DNA of 38,432 bases from a virus. Location: the IMG/VR virus record IMGVR_UViG_3300031951_000495, positions 1 to 38,432 of that record, one strand, 5' to 3'. The notes below the pieces were generated by a model that saw only the letters and a list, made by a program, of their open reading frames with translations, made no database searches and was not told where the DNA came from. The position numbers and the translations under genes are program-made. How positions within the stretch are numbered: position 1 is the first letter of the stretch; each line of letters starts with the position of its first letter. Positions 7,295 through 16,824 of the stretch are shown here, in pieces.

Positions 7295-7470
7295 TGGCTG
7301 AGAAAACATTTGCAATCGTCAGGGATGGAATGGTAGAAAACGTCATTGTCGCAGAGTCTATTGACATAGCAAAACTTGTATCTCCACCAGATGTAACCGT
7401 TGTCTCAACGGAAGACATCCCTGGCGCTTGGATTGGATCAGTAGTAGAAGATGCCCCGTCTCAAGATTAG
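7294..7470 (+). CDS. 58-aa tail fibre-linked small protein
   Basis: ATG at 7294 overlaps the adhesin stop (TAATG) and TAG ends at 7470. The product starts MAEKTFAIVRDGMVENVIVAE and has PGAWIGS near residues 43-49. The pattern 'aVVrdGvVeNviva' is common in small proteins next to tail fibres, some related to fibre-assembly chaperones. It is acidic and probably a two- or three-strand sheet. The last 20 bases overlap the next gene in another frame. The function as a fibre-folding helper or tip component is inferred. Confidence 0.65.
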   Translation: MAEKTFAIVRDGMVENVIVAESIDIAKLVSPPDVTVVSTEDIPGAWIGSVVEDAPSQD

Positions 7471-8020
7471 GTCGCAACTCCCACTCGTCGAGAAGGGCGG
7501 CATCCTCGATGACTGTGGACCAGCATCCTGTGCAGCCGCAGTCTCGTGGCTCCTAAACAAGGAGATCACCGCAAAAGAGGGAGTAGCCGCCAAGGAGAAG
7601 GCAACTGGGCGAAAGGATAAGCCTGGAGTCGCAGACAATGCCACCGACCTCTCCGAGATCATCAAGACCTGCAAGGTTTTAGGAGCGAATGGTCGATGGG
7701 CGCGAGACTGGGACGATGTGGTCAAGAGCCTCAAGGGTGGCGCTGCCGTCATCATCAACGTACAGGCTGCGCGATTCTACCCGCCACAGGCAATCAGCGC
7801 GTGGCACAAGCGGTTTGTCGGTCGCCATGCAAGTGCTACCTACGGACACATGACTGCTGCTGTGTGGGACGAAGAGTTCGGATTCCAGTTTGCTGACCCG
7901 ACATTCTCAGGTCTCAAGGCAGAGAAGTATGCCTGTCTTGTCTCTGAGAAAGAGTTGAAGGCAATCGCATCAAGCAAGGGTGAGGCTCCGCATCGTCGGT
8001 GCGTCATCATCAAGAAGTAA
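7451..8020 (+). CDS. C39-like cysteine peptidase, candidate endolysin
   Basis: A 189-aa protein with the papain-like C39 pattern: nucleophile C22 in DDCGPAS, general base H133 in YGHMTAA, and D149 in FADPTFSG. No signal peptide, wall-binding domain or ABC-transporter part is seen, so it is a single-domain peptidase. It would cleave a peptide bond, most simply in peptidoglycan crosslinks. The adjacent holin 9 bases downstream supports a lysis role, with access through holin pores. Alternatively it could process a phage or host protein. It overlaps the preceding gene by 20 bases. Confidence 0.75.
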   Translation: MPRLKIRSQLPLVEKGGILDDCGPASCAAAVSWLLNKEITAKEGVAAKEKATGRKDKPGVADNATDLSEIIKTCKVLGANGRWARDWDDVVKSLKGGAAVIINVQAARFYPPQAISAWHKRFVGRHASATYGHMTAAVWDEEFGFQFADPTFSGLKAEKYACLVSEKELKAIASSKGEAPHRRCVIIKK

Positions 8021-8029
8021 GGAGAGATC

Positions 8030-8239
8030 ATGAGCAAGTCAACTAAGGCAGTACTCGCATCGTGGGGACGCTCGTTCCTCGCCGCATGCCTCGCACAGTT
8101 CATCGCCCTCGGTGGCGGCGCATTCGATTTCGGCGCTGACGGATGGAAGTCCATCGTGTCCGCTGGTCTTGCAGCCGTCGTCCCAGTCGTTATCCGCTGG
8201 CTGAACCCAGAGGACAAGGCGTTCGGCGTCAAGGAATAA
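8030..8239 (+). CDS. Holin-like membrane protein
   Basis: A 69-aa protein with two hydrophobic segments, about residues 9-30 (VLASWGRSFLAACLAQFIALGGG) in part and 41-57 (IVSAGLAAVVPVVIRWL), separated by a short polar turn and followed by a charged tail (NPEDKAF). Size, hairpin topology and position directly after the peptidase match phage holins that permeabilise the inner membrane. A ribosome site GGAGAG lies before the ATG. Its C-terminal codons (AAGGAATAA) overlap the ribosome site for the GTG-started gene that follows. Confidence 0.75.
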   Translation: MSKSTKAVLASWGRSFLAACLAQFIALGGGAFDFGADGWKSIVSAGLAAVVPVVIRWLNPEDKAFGVKE

Positions 8240-8725
8240 GTGGACGTCAAGGACCTCGCACCAGTACTCACTGGGTGCCATGTCTGCCGATCCCCGCTCG
8301 TTGAGTTAATCAACAAGCGCATGAAGGATGGAATGCCAGACATGAAGATTGCTGAGTGGCTAAAGACTGAAGGATACTACATTAGTCGCAATACGCTCGG
8401 CAAGCACAAGCGAGAACACTTGACCAGCCCGCACGAGGCGGCACGAATCGTCGCCGTCAAGAAAATGGAGCAGGCGCAGCGCACCATCAAGGCGCAGCAC
8501 CGAGACCTAGCGAACCTCGTAAGGGATTTCGTATTCTCAGAAGTAGAGTCTGGAAACATGACTCCGACACTCTCCGAGGGTCTGCGAGCACAAGAGATGA
8601 TCGATAAGCGGAACGATAAGACCGCCGATCGAGACCTCATGGTCTCACTAGCGCAGATCCTCGGTGGTGCAACGACTACGTACGAGGTTATCGAGGCAAA
8701 GCCAGTGCAGGCAATCGAAGAATGA
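8240..8725 (+). CDS. Zinc/HTH DNA-binding protein, possible terminase small subunit
   Basis: A 161-aa protein starting at GTG 8240, directly after the holin stop. The N-terminus has a C-x2-C pair (C13, C16) and an H-x3-H pair (H56, H60) framing a helix-turn-helix-like segment (MKIAEWLKTEGYYISRNTL). Residues 64-125 are helical and could be an oligomerisation region. Phage proteins with this Cys/His plus HTH layout are often next to packaging genes. With the large terminase 1.4 kb downstream and no other candidate, it is my best guess for the small terminase subunit, but it could be a regulator. Confidence 0.45.
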   Translation: MDVKDLAPVLTGCHVCRSPLVELINKRMKDGMPDMKIAEWLKTEGYYISRNTLGKHKREHLTSPHEAARIVAVKKMEQAQRTIKAQHRDLANLVRDFVFSEVESGNMTPTLSEGLRAQEMIDKRNDKTADRDLMVSLAQILGGATTTYEVIEAKPVQAIEE

Positions 8726-9180
8726 CCAAAGACTGGGTGTACGTCGGCGGAACGTTTGACCTTTTCCACTATGGGCACGTTAAGTTTCTGGAAGAGTGCC
8801 GAAAGTACGGTCCAGTGCTAGTGTCGCTGAACACTGATGACTTCGCAGCACGATACAAGAGGGAGCCAATCCTAACGCTCGGTGAGCGTCTTGAGTCACT
8901 GAAGGCATGCAAGTTTGTCGATGACATTTGCGTCAACATTGGCGACGAGAACACTGGTCTAACGATAGACAAGATCACCGACAGGAGTATCGCCTACATT
9001 GCCCACGGGGACGACTGGTTTGGAGAGGACCTCCTGCATCAATTGGGAATTAGCGAGCAGTGGCTCTCCGATCGGGCGATTAAGATGCTTTACGTTCCAT
9101 ATACGCAAGGAATTTCCACTAGCGACATCATTGGGAGGATTACTAGTGAAACTGGCTGCAATTGCCACAATGTACGGTAG
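8722..9180 (+). CDS. Glycerol-3-phosphate/sugar-phosphate cytidylyltransferase-like protein
   Basis: A 152-aa nucleotidyltransferase. Residues 9-19 (GGTFDLFHYGH) give the HxGH motif at 16-19, and residues 131-137 give the ISTSDII motif; both bind the nucleotide triphosphate in the TagD/RfaE-II family. It should couple CTP (or ATP) to a phosphorylated polyol or sugar, releasing pyrophosphate. Length is close to TagD. It starts in ATGA overlap with the upstream gene and is followed by a glycosyltransferase that begins inside its 3' end, so both likely act in one glycan step. The exact substrate cannot be read from the sequence. Confidence 0.8.
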   Translation: MTKDWVYVGGTFDLFHYGHVKFLEECRKYGPVLVSLNTDDFAARYKREPILTLGERLESLKACKFVDDICVNIGDENTGLTIDKITDRSIAYIAHGDDWFGEDLLHQLGISEQWLSDRAIKMLYVPYTQGISTSDIIGRITSETGCNCHNVR

Positions 9181-9790
9181 GCACGACAAGACCCTTCCGT
9201 TACTAGAGCAGATATTCGAATCTTCCAGGGTTCCAGACGAACTATGGATTATGTGCGAGGGGATTGACGACGCTGATGTTGCTATCAATTCCCTCAAGAT
9301 ACTCGGCAAGGAGTCGAATGGGGTCGTGGTCCTGCCAACCGACTTGACAGCCCTCGGGCAATATGCTATAATTCCTTATTCCCACAAGATCAACTGGGTT
9401 CTTAATCGGACTGGCGCAGATGCCATTGTATACGTTGACAACGGATCGATGCCATCGAGGGAAAAGTATCAGGTCATGATCGAGGCTCTTGAGAACAACC
9501 CGTCGTGGGGAGCCGTATACTGCTCTCAGACAAGGAGCGGGATCGATAGTCGGACTGAATGGGCTGATCGAGTTGTTGACAATGCATATGCAGTTCTGAA
9601 TTACACTCAGGTAATGCACAGGAAAACAGACGACCGATGGACGACGAATATGGCTCACGCAAATCCAGACGTTGCAGATGCAATGTTCTGGCAGAGCCTA
9701 CACAAGTCTATTGGAAAATTCTATCCAGTTGATGGTGAAAGAGTGCATGATTGGCACCACATCCCATCACACGCAGCACAGGGTATTTAA
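9146..9790 (+). CDS. Putative GT-A type glycosyltransferase
   Basis: A 214-aa protein from GTG 9146, preceded by GGGAGG; an internal ATG at 9170 is a weaker choice. The opening KLAAIATMYGRHDKTLPLLEQ and the following DELWIMCEG segment match the first Rossmann-like half of family-2 glycosyltransferases. YVDNGSMPS near residues 98-106 is the likely metal/nucleotide-sugar site in place of DxD. It probably uses the nucleotide-activated product of the upstream cytidylyltransferase. It overlaps that gene by 35 bases. A full-consensus promoter (9344-9372) lies within its coding sequence. Confidence 0.6.
   Translation: MKLAAIATMYGRHDKTLPLLEQIFESSRVPDELWIMCEGIDDADVAINSLKILGKESNGVVVLPTDLTALGQYAIIPYSHKINWVLNRTGADAIVYVDNGSMPSREKYQVMIEALENNPSWGAVYCSQTRSGIDSRTEWADRVVDNAYAVLNYTQVMHRKTDDRWTTNMAHANPDVADAMFWQSLHKSIGKFYPVDGERVHDWHHIPSHAAQGI
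9344..9372 (+). promoter_or_regulatory. Consensus sigma70 promoter inside the glycosyltransferase gene
   Basis: TTGACA at 9344-9349, a spacer of exactly 17 bases and TATAAT at 9367-9372, with an extended TG-C just before the -10. The spacer begins with the small dyad GCCC-TC-GGGC (9350-9359). This is the best match to consensus in the window and points toward the terminase-portal block. Transcription would start near 9379, 412 bases before the next gene. It may drive late packaging and head genes. Confidence 0.7.
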
Positions 9791-10102
9791 ATGCCAAAGA
9801 CAGCAGCATGGCAACGAAAAGAAGGTCAGAGCGCCAAGGGCGGCTTGAACGCCAAAGGTCGCGCATCGTATAAGGCGCAGACTGGCGGAACGCTCAAGGC
9901 TCCAGTCAAGCGGGGAGATAACCCGCGTCGCGCATCGTTCCTTGCGCGCATGGGCGGAATGCCAGGACCAGAGCGTGATGAGAAGGGTCGACCAACCCGA
10001 CTACTCCTAAGCCTCCAAGCATGGGGCGCAAGCAGCAAGGCTGATGCCAAGCGCAAGGCTGCTGCAATTAGCGCACGCAACAAGGGGACTCGTGGTCGGT
10101 AA
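9791..10102 (+). CDS. DUF6321-like small basic phage protein
   Basis: A 103-aa basic protein that begins MPKTAAWQRKEGQSAKGGLN. It contains DNPRRASFLARMGGMPGP (residues 43-60) and a KPTRLLLSL-like strand (PTRLLLSLQAWG), which I recognise from a conserved phage family (DUF6321). The function of the family is unknown; it typically lies near terminase or head genes, as here. The arginine- and lysine-rich sequence suggests nucleic-acid binding. It starts one base after the glycosyltransferase stop and overlaps the terminase start by 11 bases. Confidence 0.75.
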   Translation: MPKTAAWQRKEGQSAKGGLNAKGRASYKAQTGGTLKAPVKRGDNPRRASFLARMGGMPGPERDEKGRPTRLLLSLQAWGASSKADAKRKAAAISARNKGTRGR

Positions 10103-11588
10103 TGAAACTGCACGAGATCTGGCTCTCGGTCGCACTGACATCGAGTTCTTTGCTCGGCGCTGGCTCAATATCAGTGGGCACAAAGGGCAAGTGGAATGGT
10201 GGAGAGCCTGTGCGGAACGTGATGACTCGGGGTATCGACCAAAATACCTTACCACGGTTGTTTCCGCGGGAAATCGTGCGGGGAAAACGATGGCGATGGC
10301 GATCCTCTGCCTTCACCACGCCTTGTACAAAATGGGCGTTCAGCAGCCAAAAACTGACGATCCCTCAGACGCCCGAAGATGGGCAAACATCCCGTACGAG
10401 TGGTACCACGTAGGAATCCAGCAAGAAACTGCTGAGTTGGTCCACCGAGAGATCAGCACGATCCTCAACGGCAATCATCAGGCACAGAAGGGCAACGGAT
10501 GCCCGCTAACAAAAGAACTCGGGAACATTGCCACCATCGACAAGAAGTATCGTGGTGAGTATCTTTGGATCAAGTTCCACCCGATTGTTGGGGGTGCAAG
10601 CATCCACTTCCGAACTACGCAGGAGAAAGCGAAGGCGCTTCTCGGGAAGGACATGAATGGGATCTCGTTCGACGAGGCGGCATTCGAGCCCCACTTGGTG
10701 GAGATCTACCAAGAGGTCCTCAACCTCCGACGCCTCTCCACGGGTGGTCCGCTCCACTTCATCGGCACGCCGACGGAAGGCATCGGAGACTACTCGGACC
10801 TCTGGGAAATGGGAAATCCCGAAAACCCAGGACGGGATCCACAGTTTATCTCCTTTCGGCTTTCAACCCGCGAAAATGTTGGATACGGACTCACAAGAGA
10901 AAACTTCGACTCCATTGTCCGACAGCAAGCCGAATACCTCGTCCCGCAGAACGTCGACGGATACTTCATCGAAGCGAGAGACTCATACTTCTCAGCCCAG
11001 TCTGTCGACGGAGCCTTTGATCCTGACGCTCCTTCAGAGTGTCCGCCACAAAGGGGACATCGGTATGTCCAGGGATGTGACCCAGGTATTTCTTCTGACT
11101 CAACATGGTCGGTCGTACTCGATTACACAGACCGATCCAGAATCCGAGCAGTCCGAGCACGACGACGTATTGGTAAGCAAACCATTCCGTCTGTGGTGAA
11201 CATGGTCCGAGAGAACGCCCTGCTCTACCAGCAGGATGGAGCGTTCTGCACGACCATCGTGGATGAGACTGGGCTTGGCGGTCGACTCTTTCGACAAGAG
11301 TTCAACGTCATCAAGCCACTCAGGGGGTACGACTTCGGCGGAACAAAGTCGAAGAAGTTGGTGCTCCTTGCAACACTAAAGTCGATGCTTGACAAGAAGC
11401 AGTTGGTGATCCCGAGAGGACAGCCGTGGGATGACCTTCGGAGGCAATTGCTGTCGTACAAGTTGAACGATAAAAAGTTGGAGACAGATGCAGTCATGGC
11501 TCTCGCGCTTGCCGTATGGCACGCCGCAAGGAACCCAGACCAGCCAGTAAAGGATCCAGTATTTTCCTATTATGGAGGCATTGATTAA
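10092..11588 (+). CDS. terL: Terminase large subunit
   Basis: A 498-aa packaging motor from GTG 10092, chosen because AAGGGG lies five bases upstream and it starts just inside the previous gene; earlier in-frame starts would be buried in that gene. ATPase domain: Walker A GNRAGKT at residues 60-66, Walker B with the D-E pair at 194-195 (ISFDEA), and a GTP-like coupling loop (IGTPTEG) near 224-230. Nuclease domain: acidic residues D330 (GCDPGIS), D391 (IVDETG) and D466 (ETDAVM). It translocates DNA into the prohead at the portal and cuts the concatemer. It overlaps the portal gene by TAATG. Confidence 0.93.
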   Translation: MVGNETARDLALGRTDIEFFARRWLNISGHKGQVEWWRACAERDDSGYRPKYLTTVVSAGNRAGKTMAMAILCLHHALYKMGVQQPKTDDPSDARRWANIPYEWYHVGIQQETAELVHREISTILNGNHQAQKGNGCPLTKELGNIATIDKKYRGEYLWIKFHPIVGGASIHFRTTQEKAKALLGKDMNGISFDEAAFEPHLVEIYQEVLNLRRLSTGGPLHFIGTPTEGIGDYSDLWEMGNPENPGRDPQFISFRLSTRENVGYGLTRENFDSIVRQQAEYLVPQNVDGYFIEARDSYFSAQSVDGAFDPDAPSECPPQRGHRYVQGCDPGISSDSTWSVVLDYTDRSRIRAVRARRRIGKQTIPSVVNMVRENALLYQQDGAFCTTIVDETGLGGRLFRQEFNVIKPLRGYDFGGTKSKKLVLLATLKSMLDKKQLVIPRGQPWDDLRRQLLSYKLNDKKLETDAVMALALAVWHAARNPDQPVKDPVFSYYGGID

Positions 11589-13822
11589 TGGCTAAGGTAC
11601 GAGCAGTTCCACGAGCGTTCCAGGGGACGCGAGCAATCCCAGGTCAGTACACGACTGACCCAGATATCGCTACGCCAGAACAGATCAGGTCAATCGGGAC
11701 GTCGCTGGACAAGGCAAAGCGCATTGGTAAGGGCGAGCGCGTCATCACCCCAATGCCGCAGGGCAAGCCAGTTGTGTCCAGCCTCAAGGCTCCGAAGACC
11801 AAGTACGGATCTACCGCAGCCTCAATTCCGCTGGCAAAGGATGGTATTGCCCCAGATATCGCCACATCACCAACGATCGTAAACTACACTACTGGCGCAA
11901 AGGGCACGCCAATCAAGAAGCAGTTCGCCAAGTTGGATGTCGAGCGCCTAACCGAGTCGCAGGCAGCATCGGTGAAGATGCTGAAGACCAGCCTCGAAGT
12001 ACAGGACATCAACCCAGACACGAACTTCGAGTTCAATCTCTTTGGGGAAGTCCTGATGCGAAAGCAGACGGGCGAGCCAGAGCAGAACCGACTCCGCGCT
12101 TTGTTCCGACGCTTTGATAACCTCTACCACCCTAACGTCATCACCCTCGGCGGTGCTGACCACTGGGCGGATGATGCAACGGCTCGTACTGCTGGTCGAG
12201 CGCACGTCTCAGTCAACGTGCATGCCGCATACGTCAACATCCCTGCCTCACTTCAGGCAGTCATGCCAGTCATCAACTACATTCCAGCGGGCGAGGATAA
12301 AGACTCTCGAATGCTGGCGGCAAACGCAGAACGCCTGTTCTTCCGATGGGCTGAAGAGAATCAGTTCGATCTACTCCTGGAAGATGCGTGCTTCATCAAG
12401 TCGCTGTACGGGTACACGGCTGGCAAGATCTACTGGGATGCCGAGAACAAGATTCCTCGCCTGCGCATCGTCGAGATGCCAGAGAACCTGTACCTTGGGT
12501 TCGGAATGTCGGACTTCAGCCGCCTTGACTGGGCGATCTACACCTACGGCATGAGCCCGCAGGCTGTTGAGGAGGATTACGGCATCAGGGTCGTCGCCAC
12601 GCAACAGGGTGGCAAGTGGTACAACTACACCGCCTCGACGCACGATGACCCAATCGCCAACGTCTACCAGAACCAGTTCGAGCGCAACCCGCTACGACGC
12701 GAGACGCCGTACGAGATGCAGCAGGTCGAAGTGTACGACTATTGGTACAAGGTGCCAGGAGCCGCTGGCAAGGCACCGACGGTCTACAACGCCATCTTCG
12801 TCGGCAACACGCTGGTAAAGAACACGGCGCATCCAGAGTACCGAGGCGAGATCCCATACATCCTGCTGTCGAACGCGAAGGTTCCTGGCAGCCCGTATGG
12901 TAAGCCAGAACTCTACGACGTGGAGCAGTTGCTCCGAGAGAAGGATGAACGCATCACCAACCAGGCGCAGATGATCCACTCGGTCATCGGCGGACAGATG
13001 TTCCAGTTGGTTGGACCAGAAGCGCCAGACGAAGTCCCAGCAAACGCGATCCCAAAGCCAGGGAAGATGGCGGCGCCTGGACCTGGCAACGAGATCCGAT
13101 CGATCTCGCCATTCATCCCGCAGTTCCAGATCGAAGACTACAACAGACGAGTCGACAGAGAGATCGCGGTGGTCACGGGGCTTAATGACCTCCTCCTCGG
13201 GCTTGCCCCTTCGGGCGTGCTCGGGTCATCCCGTGCCATCGCGTCTCTCGTCGCAAACTACGAGGCACGCATTGCCCCGAAGCGCAAGTTGCTCTACGCC
13301 TGGGTGAAGAAGGTGTGGAAGATGTGCGCCCAGATGTGGGAGACAAAGCAGCCAGAAGTTGGTCTTGTCTTCGAGGGCAACTACCGACTTGAGATTACGC
13401 CGCCTGAACTCACGCCACGAGATACACTCGAACTGGCGCAGACAGCAATCAACCTTGTCCAGAACCGCATCTGGAGCGCGGAGCGCGCAATGGATCGCGT
13501 GGGCGTAGAGGACCCAGAGGGCGAGATGATTGTGATCCGCGAAGAGCAGACGGACGCTACACTGAACCCATCCTCGGTGATGGCAATGGCAAACCTGATG
13601 CAGATGTTCCAGCAGATGGGACTCCAGCAACAGCAGATGGCTGCCGAGCAGTTCGCTCAACAGCAGGCAAGCGTTGCCAATACCGCACGTACGTTACAAT
13701 CACCAGCGGCTGGTACGCAGTCGCTTAACCAGCCAGAGAATCAGGCGCAGCCTCCAGCAGAGGCTATCCCAGAGAACGCGCTCGCACAAAACGCAGCGCC
13801 AGAAGGTGAGGTACCCGCATAA
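11588..13822 (+). CDS. Portal protein
   Basis: A 744-aa protein in the usual place directly after the large terminase. Residues about 195-330 (SVNVHAAYVNIPASLQAV to YTYGMSP) and 500-560 (VVTGLNDLLLGLAPSGVLGSSRA) match the portal core known from podovirus-like and other phages. The C-terminal 100 residues are Gln/Ala/Pro-rich and probably disordered. The first ~110 residues form a basic extension with repeated IPxxxxPDIATPxxI-like phrases. The dodecameric portal forms the DNA channel and the docking site for the terminase and connector. It is joined by TAATG overlaps on both sides. Confidence 0.85.
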   Translation: MAKVRAVPRAFQGTRAIPGQYTTDPDIATPEQIRSIGTSLDKAKRIGKGERVITPMPQGKPVVSSLKAPKTKYGSTAASIPLAKDGIAPDIATSPTIVNYTTGAKGTPIKKQFAKLDVERLTESQAASVKMLKTSLEVQDINPDTNFEFNLFGEVLMRKQTGEPEQNRLRALFRRFDNLYHPNVITLGGADHWADDATARTAGRAHVSVNVHAAYVNIPASLQAVMPVINYIPAGEDKDSRMLAANAERLFFRWAEENQFDLLLEDACFIKSLYGYTAGKIYWDAENKIPRLRIVEMPENLYLGFGMSDFSRLDWAIYTYGMSPQAVEEDYGIRVVATQQGGKWYNYTASTHDDPIANVYQNQFERNPLRRETPYEMQQVEVYDYWYKVPGAAGKAPTVYNAIFVGNTLVKNTAHPEYRGEIPYILLSNAKVPGSPYGKPELYDVEQLLREKDERITNQAQMIHSVIGGQMFQLVGPEAPDEVPANAIPKPGKMAAPGPGNEIRSISPFIPQFQIEDYNRRVDREIAVVTGLNDLLLGLAPSGVLGSSRAIASLVANYEARIAPKRKLLYAWVKKVWKMCAQMWETKQPEVGLVFEGNYRLEITPPELTPRDTLELAQTAINLVQNRIWSAERAMDRVGVEDPEGEMIVIREEQTDATLNPSSVMAMANLMQMFQQMGLQQQQMAAEQFAQQQASVANTARTLQSPAAGTQSLNQPENQAQPPAEAIPENALAQNAAPEGEVPA

Positions 13823-16800
13823 TGGCACGACGTGGACGATTTGGACAAGCAACAACTGGGGGATCTAACCTAAGTTCTTTCATGAACAGTTTGATTCAGC
13901 AGAGCATCAATATGCGCGAGCGTGCGCTTCTTAACGCATTCAATGACCAGACCACGTACGGTGGCGGGGTCCCTAACTCATCTGACATCGAAGATTATGT
14001 GAACTCGCGAACTGAGGGCATGGACCCGAACTCGGCAGAGTACGCATACTATCAGAACATGTTGGAGAACGCGAAGCGACAGGAACGCGCTCGACAGGCA
14101 CAGTCTGCTACCACGGCGTTCAACGCCACCATGGGCGATAACTTCGACGACTTCATCGATCAGATCTCATCGCTGTTGAGCGGCGATATTAGCGAGACTG
14201 AGCGACAGGAGTTCCAGGCGTTGCTTGCGCAGAAGACTGCTGAGTACGTCGACATTGTTGCTGGTCAGTATGAGAATGGATCGGTAACCTACGACGAGTT
14301 GCTCCAGAAGACCGACAAGGCGATCGGGATGCTCACTGGTACACCGCAAGAAAATGCCATCGTGCTTCGAGCGGATTCCATCATGAAGCGCGAGGCGCAG
14401 TCGATGGACACTGGCATGCTCTCTGGCGACGACTACCGCCTCCGAGTGCAGGCTGCGTTCAGGGGCATTGACCCAACGTCACCGACGTGGTTTGACCTTA
14501 ACAACAAGTTGTTTACCACCATCTGGAATCGTGAGATCGATAATCAGTATGGTAAGGTGATGGCTGCCCAGGACAAGCCGACTGGGACGCAGATCAAGAA
14601 GACCCAGGCGTACCTAGAATGGGCGAGGGGAAAACTAAACGACCTGCGTGCTTCTGGCATCACTGGCGGAGAACTGTTCGACGCAATCAGGAACAACATC
14701 AGGGAGTACGCAAACAATCTGTCTAGCCTGAGAATCAAGGCTGGTCATGAATTGTACAACGCAAGGCTTGCAAATACGCAGGCTTCACAGAAGACACTTG
14801 ACCTATTCGCAAATCAGGCTGCCGTCTATATCTCGACAGAAGCGTCTAAGGATCTTATGTCGATGGAAGGCGGAGTTACAATGAGCAACTTGCTCAGCGT
14901 TGACCCATTTGCCATGGTCAGGTATTTCGACTTGAACCCAGCGGCACAGGCTGAATTCGATACTGTGCTTTCAGAGTATCGAGACAACTCCAATGGGCTC
15001 ATGGCAACGGCAAAGTCAATAGGCGTAAGCACCAGTGAGGCTGCTGGATTCAGAACCTACGGTACTGAAGTTGCGCGACGAACTGGTCAAGACACGACTC
15101 TCGAAGATTACGAGGACGCCTTTGAGGTTAAGCAGCGTCTCATCTCCGAGGCTCAGGGCGATGACTTTGCCATCAACATCATCAATAACGACTGGAGAAA
15201 ATTCCTTCAGGGAAACGCAACTGGGACATTCGGTAAGGGAATCGCTCCTACATCCAGTTCACTGTTTGCTGGTCTTGTTGGAAACGAGGCTGCCCTTTAC
15301 GAATACGGGGTACGTGGAGCGCAGTTCGATGGCGTTGGGACAACGTTCGTAGACTTCATTATTCCGAGGATGGCAGAAGAAGGGGACGATCGGTCAAACA
15401 GCCAGATCGAGGCTGAGTACGCTGCAAAGACTGCGCAGAACTCGCAACTTCTTCTTGATGGAAAGGCTGTTCGATACATCGACTCTGCTGGCAGGGGCTC
15501 TACCATCGGTCTCCGACAGGCTGACCAAGGAGTTGGAGAGTACATCTTTGCAGAACCAAATAAGTATGGCAAGGTGCTCCCGACCATCCGACAGGGTATC
15601 CGAGTGGTTGGCACAAACAGGGGATCTGAGGTTGCTGGCGCAACATGGGGATTCTACTACCCAGACACTGGCGTGTGGGTTGAGGCAAGCACTGGAAATA
15701 AGTTTACCAAGCCGCCTATCCAGATGAGGAACGGTGGCGCCCCAGAATACGATGACAACGGAAATCCAGTTCGGGTTACGTTTGATATTGACCCAGGCAT
15801 GCTGGGACCAGACGGTGTCAGCCTGGCAAAGAACACCGACGGATCAACCATTAGCGTTGCTTCAGCGGCAAAGTACAAGGCTGTTGCTCCAGTAGCAGTG
15901 TCCGAGGCTGTTGCCGTACTAGGCAGGAATGCATGGATGACGGGCGGTCCTGGATCGATTATCGGCAAGCAGACCCTCGATGCGATTACCTATTCCATGG
16001 ACGAGAAGCAGAAGGCTGAAGTTGAGGCTGAGGTTGCAATCAACAACGAGCGTCTGTCAAGGTTCGATGTTGGGTATGGCGAAAGCAGGCTTACAAAGGA
16101 AACTCGACCAACCGATGTCACTACGACCTTCGATAAGTTCCTTGGATCTGGTGCCACGGAAAACGGTCAGCCGAAGTACGCATCAATCATTGTCCCAGGG
16201 GCAAAGCCTGGGACGTGGGTGTTCAAGCGTGTCAACTACGCTGACGCATACGACCAGGTTGCGCCTGGCGTGTTCGTCCGAAAAGAGTCTGCAACTGCGA
16301 TTGGCGATCCAAAAACTGGTGCTATTGCAGACGAAAGCAAGCAGTTCTTCCCGAAGACTATTGACGTCTCTGGAATGGTCAACACTCCAGCGATTAAGCC
16401 GTATGTCGACTCTGGCGTTGTCAAGGTTCCTCAGGCAAGTGGCGCGGACGCCTCGGTTGGTATCCAAAACTACTTCTTCAGGAACTCGTCCATGCCTTCG
16501 GCTAATAACCAAGACATTGTTGCGTCACGCGCTGGAACATCGTCCAGTGCCCCGCAGATTCAGATGTACAGCAACCTAATGTCGGCACAGCCAATTATTG
16601 ACTTCAGGGCTTCTGAGCGAGCATCGCTCGGTACGCTTGGGGTTTCATCTGGTGCGCCAACAATTAGCATGCCATCTGTCCCAAGGCTTGGGTTGCCATC
16701 GCTTAGCGGCGTGGCTGGTGACTCGTCAAGGGAGCGTAGCAGCGTAATTGGAGGAATGCAGACTCCGACGATTAGGATGCCTAGCATTTCATCTCCGACC

Positions 16801-16824
16801 CCAGGTAGTATTGGAGGGCGTTAA
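13822..16824 (+). CDS. Large virion protein (1000 aa), possible ejection protein
   Basis: An exactly 1000-residue protein placed between portal and scaffold. The first ~350 residues are helical and charged. Residues about 480-800 are beta-rich. The last ~120 are Ser/Pro-rich and disordered, with two copies of the phrase P-T-I-x-M-P-S (APTISMPSVP and TPTIRMPSIS). No lysozyme, transglycosylase or peptidase motif is visible, and no membrane segment. Size and position fit an internal virion or ejection protein, loaded with the head. A tape-measure role is less likely because long hydrophobic coiled-coil stretches are missing. Family not recognised. Confidence 0.75.
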   Translation: MARRGRFGQATTGGSNLSSFMNSLIQQSINMRERALLNAFNDQTTYGGGVPNSSDIEDYVNSRTEGMDPNSAEYAYYQNMLENAKRQERARQAQSATTAFNATMGDNFDDFIDQISSLLSGDISETERQEFQALLAQKTAEYVDIVAGQYENGSVTYDELLQKTDKAIGMLTGTPQENAIVLRADSIMKREAQSMDTGMLSGDDYRLRVQAAFRGIDPTSPTWFDLNNKLFTTIWNREIDNQYGKVMAAQDKPTGTQIKKTQAYLEWARGKLNDLRASGITGGELFDAIRNNIREYANNLSSLRIKAGHELYNARLANTQASQKTLDLFANQAAVYISTEASKDLMSMEGGVTMSNLLSVDPFAMVRYFDLNPAAQAEFDTVLSEYRDNSNGLMATAKSIGVSTSEAAGFRTYGTEVARRTGQDTTLEDYEDAFEVKQRLISEAQGDDFAINIINNDWRKFLQGNATGTFGKGIAPTSSSLFAGLVGNEAALYEYGVRGAQFDGVGTTFVDFIIPRMAEEGDDRSNSQIEAEYAAKTAQNSQLLLDGKAVRYIDSAGRGSTIGLRQADQGVGEYIFAEPNKYGKVLPTIRQGIRVVGTNRGSEVAGATWGFYYPDTGVWVEASTGNKFTKPPIQMRNGGAPEYDDNGNPVRVTFDIDPGMLGPDGVSLAKNTDGSTISVASAAKYKAVAPVAVSEAVAVLGRNAWMTGGPGSIIGKQTLDAITYSMDEKQKAEVEAEVAINNERLSRFDVGYGESRLTKETRPTDVTTTFDKFLGSGATENGQPKYASIIVPGAKPGTWVFKRVNYADAYDQVAPGVFVRKESATAIGDPKTGAIADESKQFFPKTIDVSGMVNTPAIKPYVDSGVVKVPQASGADASVGIQNYFFRNSSMPSANNQDIVASRAGTSSSAPQIQMYSNLMSAQPIIDFRASERASLGTLGVSSGAPTISMPSVPRLGLPSLSGVAGDSSRERSSVIGGMQTPTIRMPSISSPTPGSIGGR

